Shown here: positions 55,491 to 64,000 of the stretch, one piece after another
Position numbering within the stretch: position 1 is the stretch's first letter
Layout of the letters: every line of letters begins with the position of its first letter
Origin: Antilocapra americana
Lineage: Eukaryota > Chordata > Mammalia > Artiodactyla > Antilocapridae
DNA: 64,000 bases
Direction of reading: 5' to 3'
Assembly: GCA_007570785.1 (NCBI GenBank)
Contig: ML661885.1
Location: 12,016,490-12,080,489, forward strand
Translations under genes and position numbers: made by a program
The notes under the pieces: model-generated
The model's database searches: none
Told to the model about the DNA's origin: nothing
The model's input: the letters and a program-made list of their open reading frames with translations, nothing else

Positions 55491-56725
55491 TCTGAAGAGC
55501 ACAAATCAAAACTGGCATAATAACCAAAGTAATCTTAACAAAGAATGACAGATATTTTTATTTCCAGATAAGGTGTTGATAGCATAAATACATTTGCCCA
55601 ACTCTTAACTTTTTTAAGTATACAATATTTTAAAGAATTTTTAATTTGGGAGAATAGGCATCATTTCAACTTTGCATAAATTGGAAATCTAATATATATA
55701 TCATGGCATTTCAAATGTACATAATTCACATTCACAGTAAATGCAATGCCCACATCTAGCACCTTATTTTTAGTATGTTCTTAATGCTTATTTCCTTCCC
55801 AACCAGTCCTTCTCCTATCACTATATTTTGTTTACTTTCTTAATCATTTTCTTATTCATCACCATAGTCACCAAGTATTATTTCCTGAGATCACATGAAA
55901 AATATATCCTTTCTCTCCTCTCTTCCAAGTTATTACATTGTTTTCAAAAAATATAATGGCAGGAACACAGGCAAAAACATTCTGTATTTCACACTTTTAA
56001 GAAGCCAGCTATGTGTCTCTCATTTTATTCTGTATGGTTTAGTTTGGAATAATAATCAGAGACCATGCTTTCAAATTCTATAATGAGCCATGTTTATCTG
56101 GAATATTAGATAGATATGAAATGTAAGCTTAGTAAGATCACGTGAGTGAGTTATCTAATCCAGATGAAGCCATATCTGAAAAGTGGGTTTAAAGAGCTTT
56201 CAGATTCCTGCTAGTACTTGCATGATTTCTACTGGTTGTGGTGCCTAGAGTTGTAGCAATGTCCTGTAGCAATGTTAGTATCTACAAAAACAACCTTTTA
56301 TCATCAGGAACCTAAAAATGTAAAGATACCTTCAGCCAAAGTCTGAAAACTTTCATTTGCAATATAACTTCTTTTTTAAAAAAATGAAGGATTCTGTTTT
56401 AACTTTTCTGGCAGTGCAGCAGTAGAAAAATTGGAACAAAGGAAGAAGGTTTCAGTTTTTTTTTTTTAACTTTTTTAGCATATAGATTAGTATTAATTAC
56501 CACGTAATGAGCTGAAAATTCCTGCCAAGAAGCTGAGGTTTGTGGTTCTTTAATGAGTATTTTCTTCCCACTGGGTGAAGTGAAATTTTTTAAGTGTTAG
56601 GGATTTGCACTTGGAAAACATCTCTAAGCTATTTATACAAGCAAGTCAATAGGAAAAGCACATTTTCTACTTTTAGCCTTTGTAATGCATTCATGGGCCC
56701 TGTTTCTGGCAGTGTGTTCCTTTAA
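55491..56725. other. unassigned sequence
   Basis: AT-rich; T-run at 56457-56468. No gene or repeat recognised. Confidence 0.3.
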
Positions 56726-57000
56726 GTGGTGGTTCTGCGCTGTGGTGCTGAACGGACTTCAAAGCAGCAAGAGCGAGACTGGGGTCCTCCACCATCCAGA
56801 TTCAAGCTTCCCCTGCCAGTCGTGGGCTGGCTGTGTCCTCATCTAGGTGAAGAGTTCTCAGATCTCATTTGTTTTCCAAACTGGGAGAAACCACCAAAGT
56901 CTGCTTTATTACTCTCCCCTCGGAAATGGATTCAGCCCCAAGATGTATACCAATCGTTACGGGACACTAGAAACAAGATGCCACCAATGACATTGTTTTG
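56726..57000 (+). CDS. uncertain open frame in non-repeat DNA
   Basis: About 92 codons from ATG-like 56726 are open and lie outside any repeat I recognise; the frame then runs into antisense BovB at 57022 and ends at 57277. The stretch is less AT-rich than its flanks and has CpG sites ('gttctgcgctg', 'gagcgagactgg'). No domain is recognised, and no splice sites or promoter were established. It may equally be a chance opening or part of a non-coding element. Confidence 0.12.
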
Positions 57001-57021
57001 GGTTTTGTTGTTCATTGCTGT

Positions 57022-57362
57022 TCAAGTGCTAATTTGTGTCCAGCTTTTTGCGACTCCATGGACTGCAGCATGCCAGGTTTCCCTGTCCTTGGTTATCTCC
57101 CAGAGCTTGCTCAAACTCATGCCATCCAACCGTCTCATCCTCTGTCATCCCTTCTCCTGCCTTCAATCTTTCCCAGCATCAGTATCTTTTCCAATGAGTC
57201 AGCACTACACATCAGGTGGTCACAGTATTGGAGCCTCAGCTTCAGCTTCAGTCCTTCCAATGAATATTCAGGGTTGATTTCCTTTAGTATTGAATGATTT
57301 GTTCTCCTTGCAGTCCAAGGGGCTCTCCAGCATCTTCTCCAGTGTCACAATTCAAAAGATCT
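57022..57362 (-). mobile_element. BovB LINE 3' end
   Basis: 'ttcaagtgctaatttgtgtccagctttttgcgactcc' to 'catcttctccagtgtcacaattcaaaag'. The TTCAGTT end repeats are absent, as in 32466-32807. Confidence 0.93.
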
Positions 57363-58360
57363 CAGTGTTTAAAGGAAAATAAAAGTTTACACCATCCAGT
57401 CAACTTGGTGTATTAGAGAGAGTACTGACATTAGTTCCATCTCTACACTCCTGAGTCAGTTATTAAATGGTTTTAGATTTCTGGCTTCTCAACTGTCACA
57501 AGAAATGATGTTTAATGACATGAAAAGTTGATTTATTCAGTTAGAATAAACTTAGCAGGGAAGAAAGAATTTTCTGAATCTTTCCATACATTACAATGAC
57601 ACTGTCTCACTAAAACTAAAGATGAGTATGGGTTGGACCTGTGGTCTATGGCCCATGTGGAGAACTGTAACAGGGATGAAGCTCTGGTTTATTTTTAATG
57701 GAATAGAACTCCACTGAAAGACAAGTTAGTGTTGTTGGCTTCTCAGCATCAAATTCTCCTGCTGAGAGCAGTCTTCCTTTTGAAAGAGTAGAAAAGCAAA
57801 CCAAAGCAGAGTACAGAACTAATCCTGGGAAGACAAGGGCCATCGTATGCACAGATCTGTTACTTCTGGGTATAAGAACACATTAACATCTATAAAAATG
57901 CAAATGTAGTCCCTCTTAGATAACTTCTGGGTTAAAAGTATCCCATGTGGAGGGTTGAATTTTAGATTTTTTGTCCACTCTTCCTTGATTTTCCAATTCT
58001 TTTTTTTGTAGTTTTACAAAACTGATGTTTTCTGTAGCCATTGTTTCTGTAAACAGGAGTCACCAATAGTAAATGCAGTACAAAATGTTGGTTTATTTAT
58101 AACAGTGAAAGTACTATTTTTCAATCAGCTAGGCTCTGAATGGTATTTTTAATATAAGAATATTTGTCATCAACTAATTCAGAGTGATTTCTCCTTATGT
58201 ACCCTTTGCAATCATGAGAATTTAACCCCTCTTGAAAATTTCCAGGTAATAGAAAATAGTCTCATTCACCACCTTAATAAGACAAATGCCTTTACTTAAG
58301 ATTTCAACAACATTCACTGATCACCTCATCTATACTCTGCACTAGGTAGAGAAGAGAAAT
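57363..58360. other. unassigned sequence
   Basis: No gene or repeat recognised with confidence. Confidence 0.3.
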
Positions 58361-58536
58361 ACAAAAATAACTACCGGAGGGGAAGCATATGTAAACCCAT
58401 GGTGATATCATGACATTGTATGGCAAAAACAATTAAAAAAAAATTAAAAAATAAAAATAAAAGGAAAGAAAACCCAATAATTCTATATCTTAAAATAAAT
58501 AAATAAATAAATAAATAAATAAACAAAAATAACTAC
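58361..58536 (+). mobile_element. L1 tail with short non-L1 3' sequence and duplications
   Basis: L1 3' end 58375-58440 ('ggaggggaagcatatgtaaacc', 'atggtgatatcatgacattg'), an A-rich stretch, about 35 bp of other sequence ('ggaaagaaaacccaataattc'), then (TAAA)n to 58522. ACAAAAATAACTAC at 58361-58374 and 58523-58536 is a perfect 14-bp duplication, so all of it arrived together. Confidence 0.88.
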
Positions 58537-58726
58537 TACATAGATTGGGGTTTCAAGAATCCTGAAGTCTATTAGGAAAAAAGTAAAATAACAATAATCA
58601 CTAACACTGTTATTATTATTATGCAAGGGAAAGTTTCCATCATAATAATATCTATGCAAGGCAAAGATAGCTCATGAATAGAGTCAGGGAAACAGAAGGG
58701 TGTGAGGAAAGGTTCAGAGAAGTAGT

Positions 58727-58760
58727 CAGTGTAGGACATAACTGAGTGACTGAGCATGAG
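58727..58760 (+). mobile_element. Bov-A SINE end, about 34 bp
   Basis: 'gtgtaggacataactgagtgactgagcatgag' matches only the last bases of Bov-tA ('ggacacgactgagcgactgagc'). Confidence 0.6.
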
Positions 58761-61308
58761 TGCAAGAATGAAAGGGGTGCCATCTGGGGAGCTCTGATGG
58801 GAACTCAGTGCTATGCTGCCCATAGTAAAGTCCTCCCAAGGTCCTTGGTCTCTAGCCCAAGTAATTTCCAGCAAAAACTGAGCCCATAGACGGAAGCCTC
58901 AATAAATATGCATTGGAAAAAAAGCTTGGGTAAATAGGCATTATTAAGTTTATAGCTAAATAGTCTCTTGCATTCTTCTACACCAGAAAGCAAAGAACAA
59001 ATGCACATTCTGTTATGTTTCTTAGCATCTGTATTCCTCCTAGGTTGCCTTGCCTCTCACAGAATAGCAATAATTTCCAGCTCAACTATGAAAACAAATC
59101 CCCAATTCAAAACTGAGAAAATGCTCACTTCATATCCAATTTTTAAATATAAAACACAATTTTATCCAAGCTTATTTTTGTAAATAAAAATATGCACAGA
59201 AAAGCATTCTGAAACTAAACTAATTTATAAATATAAACCCTACAATATATTAAACATATTTAATCAACCAAGCTGAATTCATTCTAAGAGGAAAAGATAG
59301 AGTACCTGGCTTTGATAGTCAACAGATGGCAAGATATTTTCATGATAGCATTTTCATAAAGCCCAAGTATGAATGACTAATCTATTTGCCTTGGAGGGAA
59401 ATGGATGAATAGTTGAGTATGTTATAAGGGTTGACAGGGCCCTGGTCTAAGCATACTTATCATATAAAGGACAAGATGGAAATAATTCTACATTGGAAGA
59501 TCTGCTTTGTGTTGGGTAGTTACATCAATTCTTCTCTGCATTATATATCAGCTTCTCAATTACCATGCTGAATTCCTGGCAACCCAAGATATTTTGTCTT
59601 TTTTATATTATCTAGAACAAGAATTATATGGTGAACTTTTTCACTTTTTTAATGTACTACATTGGTGTAATTTAACATAATTAATCTGATATGTCCTATT
59701 TTTCCTACAATGTTCCATCTTTTCATTGGTATCTTTCTTTTCACTAATCAAGATTTTTTTCAAGTTTAAATCTGTCTTTCTAAGAGGTAAACAATTAATG
59801 TCACTTTAGTAACAGACATACACACGCACATACATACACAACTTCCTTAGGTATTTTTATCCAGAAATATTTCATTTTCTTAACTAAATCAATGCTTGGA
59901 ACATAAAATTTTCTCTAGTAACCATGAAAAAAAAGAAACGGATTGAGAGCATTATGTCAGTTTAGACTAATGAAAGAGACACTTATTTCACAGTGTGGTG
60001 CCCAACTCAGTACTTGATAACTTCATTTAGTTACAAGGTGAGTATCAGATGGGTAAAAGGTAGTCTCCTTTGAGGAGAAAAAAAGTCAAGATCTCTCAAA
60101 ATTATTTTTGGTTTAGAAAATGTCAGCTTCAAAAAGAACAACCTAGGGAAATCAGAATTGCCCTTAGACCCAAATAAGAGAAATGGGAGTATTTTAGAGG
60201 ACTCTGTATATCACAAACTTAGGCACAAAATAAATGTATTAGAGGGCACATGCACATCTCTGTCACTCACAAACCAGTGTTCAGAGCTAACATAACCAGT
60301 TCTGTAAGATGTTTAAGAACCAGCTCACAGTGGTAGAAGGAACCTGATTTGTAGTATATGCTGATCCCCAAGGTGTAAATTCTCCAACCACGGTGGGTTT
60401 CAGACTCCCAATGTGATGTCCCCATTTCAGAACTCAGAAAGATGCTGTGAATGGATTCTCTCAAATCAGATGTTCTGGCTCCAGCCCAGCAGTAGCTGTG
60501 CCTCTGACGGTACCCTCTTGTGACTAATGTAATAAAGCCAGGTTATCTCCATATCTCTTGCCCTCTGTCTTCTAAACAAAAGATGACTGTGTCCAAATGC
60601 CATGAAGTTTTCTGTGTTGGGTTTCTGATGGCATCAGAGACAGACCTTGACTTTAGAGTGCGGGCAAGATTTGAGAGACAGAAACTTTTAGGAAAGAAAA
60701 AGGACAAGTTAATTAGTTTCTCAAATTCTTCCTCTCTGATAACTTAAATGCAATAGATTCTTGCATAAGGGAAATTTGTAGTTGGAGCAAAAAATAAAAT
60801 AAATCAATGATTTTGCTCAAAAACTAAATTGTGGATTAAATTTTAATACTTTATGAATTGTGTATCTTTTTATTTGATCACTTAGCCAGAAATCACTAGT
60901 CTATCAATAGAATATTTAGTCAAGTATAAGAATAAATGTCATCATTTATAACATGACAAAATAAGGGTATTTTGCTAAATTTGATATTAATAAGGTAACA
61001 TCACACTTAGTTTATTTTATTATGTTAAGTCCCAATTGTCAAGGTAGAAAGGTAGAATATACTTAACAGCTTAACAAATTGATTTATAACTTTAAATATT
61101 TGGACATTTCTAATTAATTATGTTATTTGTGAAAATTGCTTTTCAGTATTATCACATTTGATATTATACTTGCTATGCAAAAGGACAAGATAATCCTTAT
61201 CAAGTAGTGTGGAAATATGAGTTAAAATTTTGGATTTGAATTTTTAAAGCAAGCTTTCCTCCCCTACAAAAAGTAAGTACAGTTATTGACTATAAATGCA
61301 GTTATTTA
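58761..61308. other. unassigned sequence, no gene seen
   Basis: 2.5 kb of AT-rich DNA. Frames up to 100 codons (58572-58874 minus) have no recognised product. 59811-59838 holds a short (CA)n-like run. Confidence 0.35.
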
Positions 61309-61557
61309 AGTATTTACATGAATAGCATTCTGCTGTCTGTGCTGTGCTTAGTCGCTCAGTCATGTCCAATTCTTTGCAACTCCATGGACTATAGCCCGCC
61401 AGGCTCCTCTGTCCATGGGGATTCTCCAAGTAAGAATACTGGAGTGGTTTGCCATGCCCTTCTCGAGGAGATCTGACCCAGATATCAATCCTGGGTCTCC
61501 AGCATTGCAGACAGATTCTTTACCTCTGAGCCACCAGGGAAGCCCAGTATTTACCTG
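61309..61557 (-). mobile_element. Bov-tA SINE with duplications
   Basis: SINE about 61321-61545: 'gtgctgtgcttagtcgctcagtcatgtcc' to 'ctctgagccaccagggaagccc'. AGTATTTACATG (61309) and AGTATTTACCTG (61546) are the duplication, one mismatch. Confidence 0.94.
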
Positions 61558-62445
61558 TATCTCAAACCAAAATGACTCTCTCATACTCTTTATTTTTGAT
61601 TCCATGCTACAACCACTACAACTCAGTTCCTTCCTTCCAGAGTCATAAAAAGAAGTTATAGGAAATAAGTCTTCATCCTCACTCATCACACTCACTCTCA
61701 TTCTGGATTGAAATGCAGATCAAACAGGAAAATGACAAATATGAACTACAGAATATCTGCCAGGATCTGGAAAATTGCAAAAGTGGAAAATGATAAAAAT
61801 AAATGAGGTCAAGGCAAAGCGTCTTTGTCTTGGTGAGGAAGATGTGGGTGGAATGGAAAGCAGGGAAGCTGTGGTGTGGGGGAGGCTCTGTCCATTAGAT
61901 ACATATGTTACAGAAAAAGCCAACATGTTTAAAATCAGTTAATTTAAACTCAAATACTAAATCCTGCTTTATATTTTCTTTTATGTAGCTTTCTCATGCT
62001 ATTTAAGGCAGTCATTGAAGACAATCTCTGGTTTACTCTGCACAAGGCGCCACAAAATTTTGGCAAGGAATTGACCCATTAGTGTCATGGGGAATAGAGT
62101 GTCTTCTAACAGGATCACACTGAGTCCTCTGAAAGGAGCTCTCATCTGGAATCAAAATACTATGTTCACCATCTAGACTGTGGCTCTTCTGTACACACAA
62201 CCTATTCACCAGTTTAGCGGTCTGCCAAGGAACAATTCTTTGCTTGGCTTCCCTGTTATAGCCTACTTTTTAGAGATCCCTAGGCACAGGAAACTTTTAA
62301 AAAGTTCCTCTCTGGTGATGACCAGGAACAGAAATGGGAACTTGGTGGAATACTTACTCTAAATCTCCTTGCTTGGCTTATAAGAATAAATAATCTAGAA
62401 GGACCTCTAGGGAATCCTCAGAGGTGGTCATGTCATTACTTAGTG
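61558..62445. other. unassigned sequence, source of an inverted match
   Basis: No repeat or gene recognised. 62183-62216 is perfectly complementary to 63074-63107. Confidence 0.4.
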
Positions 62446-62685
62446 AATAAAATTGCAAGTACTGACGTTGCACCTATGTGATCCACAATGCATTTCCCAC
62501 CTACATTGCCTTATTCAGTCCTTACAACAACCCAATGAGGTATTAAGGTTCTATTTCACAGAGAAGAAAAGAGAGACTTGAAGAAGTGATTTGGCTAAAG
62601 CAGTGCAACTAACAGAATTCAATCCTACTTTCTGGGTTTCCCAGTTTGCACACTTTCTTCCATATTGTAACACCACATGTAAAAA
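62446..62685 (+). mobile_element. MIR SINE
   Basis: 'cattgccttattcagtccttacaacaacccaatgaggtattaagg', 'ttctatttcacagagaagaaaagagag', 'gaagaagtgatttggctaaagcag', 'ttgcacactttcttccatattg' follow MIR order. Confidence 0.7.
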
Positions 62686-62774
62686 ACTCAAGTCATCCTT
62701 TAATTTGGGAGCTCCCGGGAGCTTTGGCTCCTGGCGCTATTTTCCATTTTTAAATCAACTTTAAAACTTCTCTT
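62686..62774. other. unassigned spacer
   Basis: Contains 'gggagctcccgggagctttgg', a short palindromic GC patch. Confidence 0.3.
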
Positions 62775-63016
62775 TTTTACAAATGAACTTATCCATGAAA
62801 CAGAAACAGAATCACAGGCATAGAGAACAGACTTGTGGTTGCCAAGGAGGAATGGGGGCGATGTGAGGGGGATAAATTGTAAGTTTTGAATTAACATATG
62901 CAAACTGCTATTTATAGAATGGATAAACAACAAAGTCCTACTGTATAGCACAAGGAACTCTTATTCAATATCCTGGGATAAACCATCATGGAAAAGAATA
63001 TTTTAAAAGAATGTAT

Positions 63017-63033
63017 GTGCTTGGTCGCTCAGT
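63017..63033 (-). repeat. 17-nt Bov-A-like insert in L1
   Basis: GTGCTTGGTCGCTCAGT matches the end of antisense Bov-tA (compare GTGCTTAGTCGCTCAGT at 61346) and interrupts the L1 text. TGTAT lies on both sides (63012-63016, 63034-63038). Confidence 0.65.
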
Positions 63034-63062
63034 TGTATATGTGTATAACTGAATCACTTTGC

Positions 63063-63107
63063 TGAAGAAGTGATAAACTGGTGAATAGGTTGTGTGTACA
63101 GAAGAGC
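63063..63107. repeat. composite templated-looking insert in L1
   Basis: 63063-63074 equals 62579-62590 (12 nt, same strand). 63074-63107 equals the reverse complement of 62183-62216 (34 nt, perfect). The two pieces share one base at the join and sit where L1 should read from 'tttgctg' to 'agcagaaatta'. Confidence 0.85.
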
Positions 63108-63165
63108 AGAAATTAGGACAACATTGAAAATCAACTATACATCCATTAGTTTTTTTTTTAAAAAA

Positions 63166-63570
63166 GAAACTTCTGTTTCATTATTCCATTAGTTGTTCAT
63201 CTTTTCACTTCCCTGCTGTCATGCCACATTCAAATTCTTCCTCTAAAATGTTACTGTATCAAAGAAATCTCTGTGGAAACTATACATTTTAGTGAACTGA
63301 GAAGAGGCATGCAATTATAAATGTTCCTTTCTTAGTTTATTCTTTGACTTTTCTTTCATTAATACACTTATGGAACTAAAGAACAGGAACACTCTTGAAC
63401 GTTTTAATTGCCACCACCAGGAAAGTGGTGGTCCTTCTATGTAGCCCACATGTACAGAGAGGAGTGTGGCTCTGCTGGCATTGGGCAGTCTTGGGTCTGT
63501 GCAAATAGTAAAAGTGCCCCCCTCTCTCCAAACTGCCCATATGAACTCTCAGTTGTTCCCTCAAGACCAA
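63166..63570. other. unassigned sequence
   Basis: No gene or repeat recognised. Confidence 0.3.
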
Positions 63571-63662
63571 GAATGTGCTAAGTTGCTTCAGAATCTGACT
63601 CTTTGGATTGTAGCTTGTGGACTGTAGCCTGCCAGGCTTCTCTGTCCATGGGATTCTTCAAA
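63571..63662 (-). mobile_element. Bov-tA SINE, Bov-A part only
   Basis: 'gtgctaagttgcttcagaatctgactctttgg', 'ggactgtagcctgccaggcttctctgtccatgggattc'. Ends before the tRNA part, so it is 5'-truncated. Confidence 0.85.
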
Positions 63663-64000
63663 CAATCATAGCAAACCACCTTCTGGATAGATATTCTCTG
63701 TCCTTTACAAAATCCCTCAAAGAACTTTCCTTTGGTAGGGTTCTATCAGCCTCCTGTAATACAGAAACCTACTTGTTGGTCTGAAGCTACAGTGCCGCTT
63801 CTCCTGAAGTGAGCTTCTTTAAATTTGATTAACTGCAAACATTGAAGGGCAGGAGTGCCCATATGACAGAATGACATGTTAGCCAAAGGTCATTTACATT
63901 TGACTTTGCAGCACAGCTGTTTTTGCACTGATTTTATTTGCCAAGATTATCTGGATTCTATTCCACAAAAGCTCAGAGTCCAATAATACTTTAATAGCTA
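63663..64000. other. unassigned sequence to window end
   Basis: No gene or repeat recognised. Confidence 0.3.

Larger units (their letters stand above)
62775..63165 (+). mobile_element. L1MA-like LINE 3' end, interrupted twice by tiny insertions
   Basis: 'aaacagaaacagaatcacaggcatagag', 'aacaacaaagtcctactgtatagcacaagg', 'tgtataactgaatcactttgctg', 'gcagaaattaggacaacattgaaaatcaactatac' are the L1 3' end in order. Extra bases at 63017-63033 and about 63065-63103 do not belong to it. Confidence 0.88.

Noticed and set aside
1..64000. Arrays of spaced repeats, phage-like or defence-like gene clusters
   Set aside because: The window is ruminant nuclear DNA. Recurrent similarities are dispersed SINE/LINE copies and not a regularly spaced array.

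Overview
The window is mammalian nuclear DNA from a ruminant, most likely a bovid. The evidence is the repeat content: BovB (RTE-class) LINE fragments ending in tandem CTGAA units, tRNA-Glu/Bov-A SINEs (Bov-tA, BOV-A2 and dimers) with intact A- and B-box-like tRNA parts, CHR-2-like tRNA SINEs, and ruminant-type L1 3' ends. Cattle, sheep, goat and relatives cannot be told apart from repeats alone. Older mammalian layers (L1M/L1MA, MLT1 LTRs, MIR, L2, one TIR-bearing DNA transposon) lie underneath.

I find no exon of a host protein-coding gene, no rRNA, tRNA or snRNA gene, and no CRISPR or operon-like structure. The window reads as intergenic or deep intronic DNA. Almost every long open frame is a retrotransposon fragment: L1 ORF2 near 13.1-13.8 kb, and BovB RT frames near 11.3, 21.6, 27.0 and 48.8-50.4 kb. 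One open stretch in apparently non-repeat, relatively GC-rich sequence (56.73-57.0 kb) is reported only as a weak candidate.

Layout. 0-2.7 kb: SINE end, MIR, a perfect 41-bp tandem duplication. 2.7-7.6 kb: one old, nearly full-span L1M cut by four later insertions, one of them an L1 tail that carries foreign 3' sequence between perfect 21-bp target-site duplications. 7.9-10.2 kb: LTR-like sequence split by a SINE, then an L2. 11.3-16.1 kb: a BovB 3' half, a twin-primed (5'-inverted) L1 with 15-bp duplications, and an oppositely oriented L1 3' end of the same subfamily inside an MLT1. 16.3-21 kb: SINEs and old L1. 21.2-28.4 kb: several BovB pieces, both strands. 28.4-34 kb: BOV-A2 SINEs, L1MA, BovB and a DNA transposon containing a truncated SINE. 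34-48 kb: mostly unassigned DNA with SINEs, MLT1 and MIR; it includes three stretches that look like conserved non-coding elements. 48.2-50.9 kb: a three-level nest, BovB inside MLT1 inside MIR. 51-64 kb: BovB, SINE, L2 and L1 pieces.

The most unusual signal is at 63.06-63.11 kb. An old L1 tail is interrupted by sequence that matches 12 nt of a MIR 0.48 kb upstream (same strand), followed directly by 34 nt that match, perfectly and inverted, unassigned DNA at 62183-62216. This looks like a chained template-switch insertion. No new enzyme, defence or gene system was seen; the interest of this window lies in retrotransposition and rearrangement scars.
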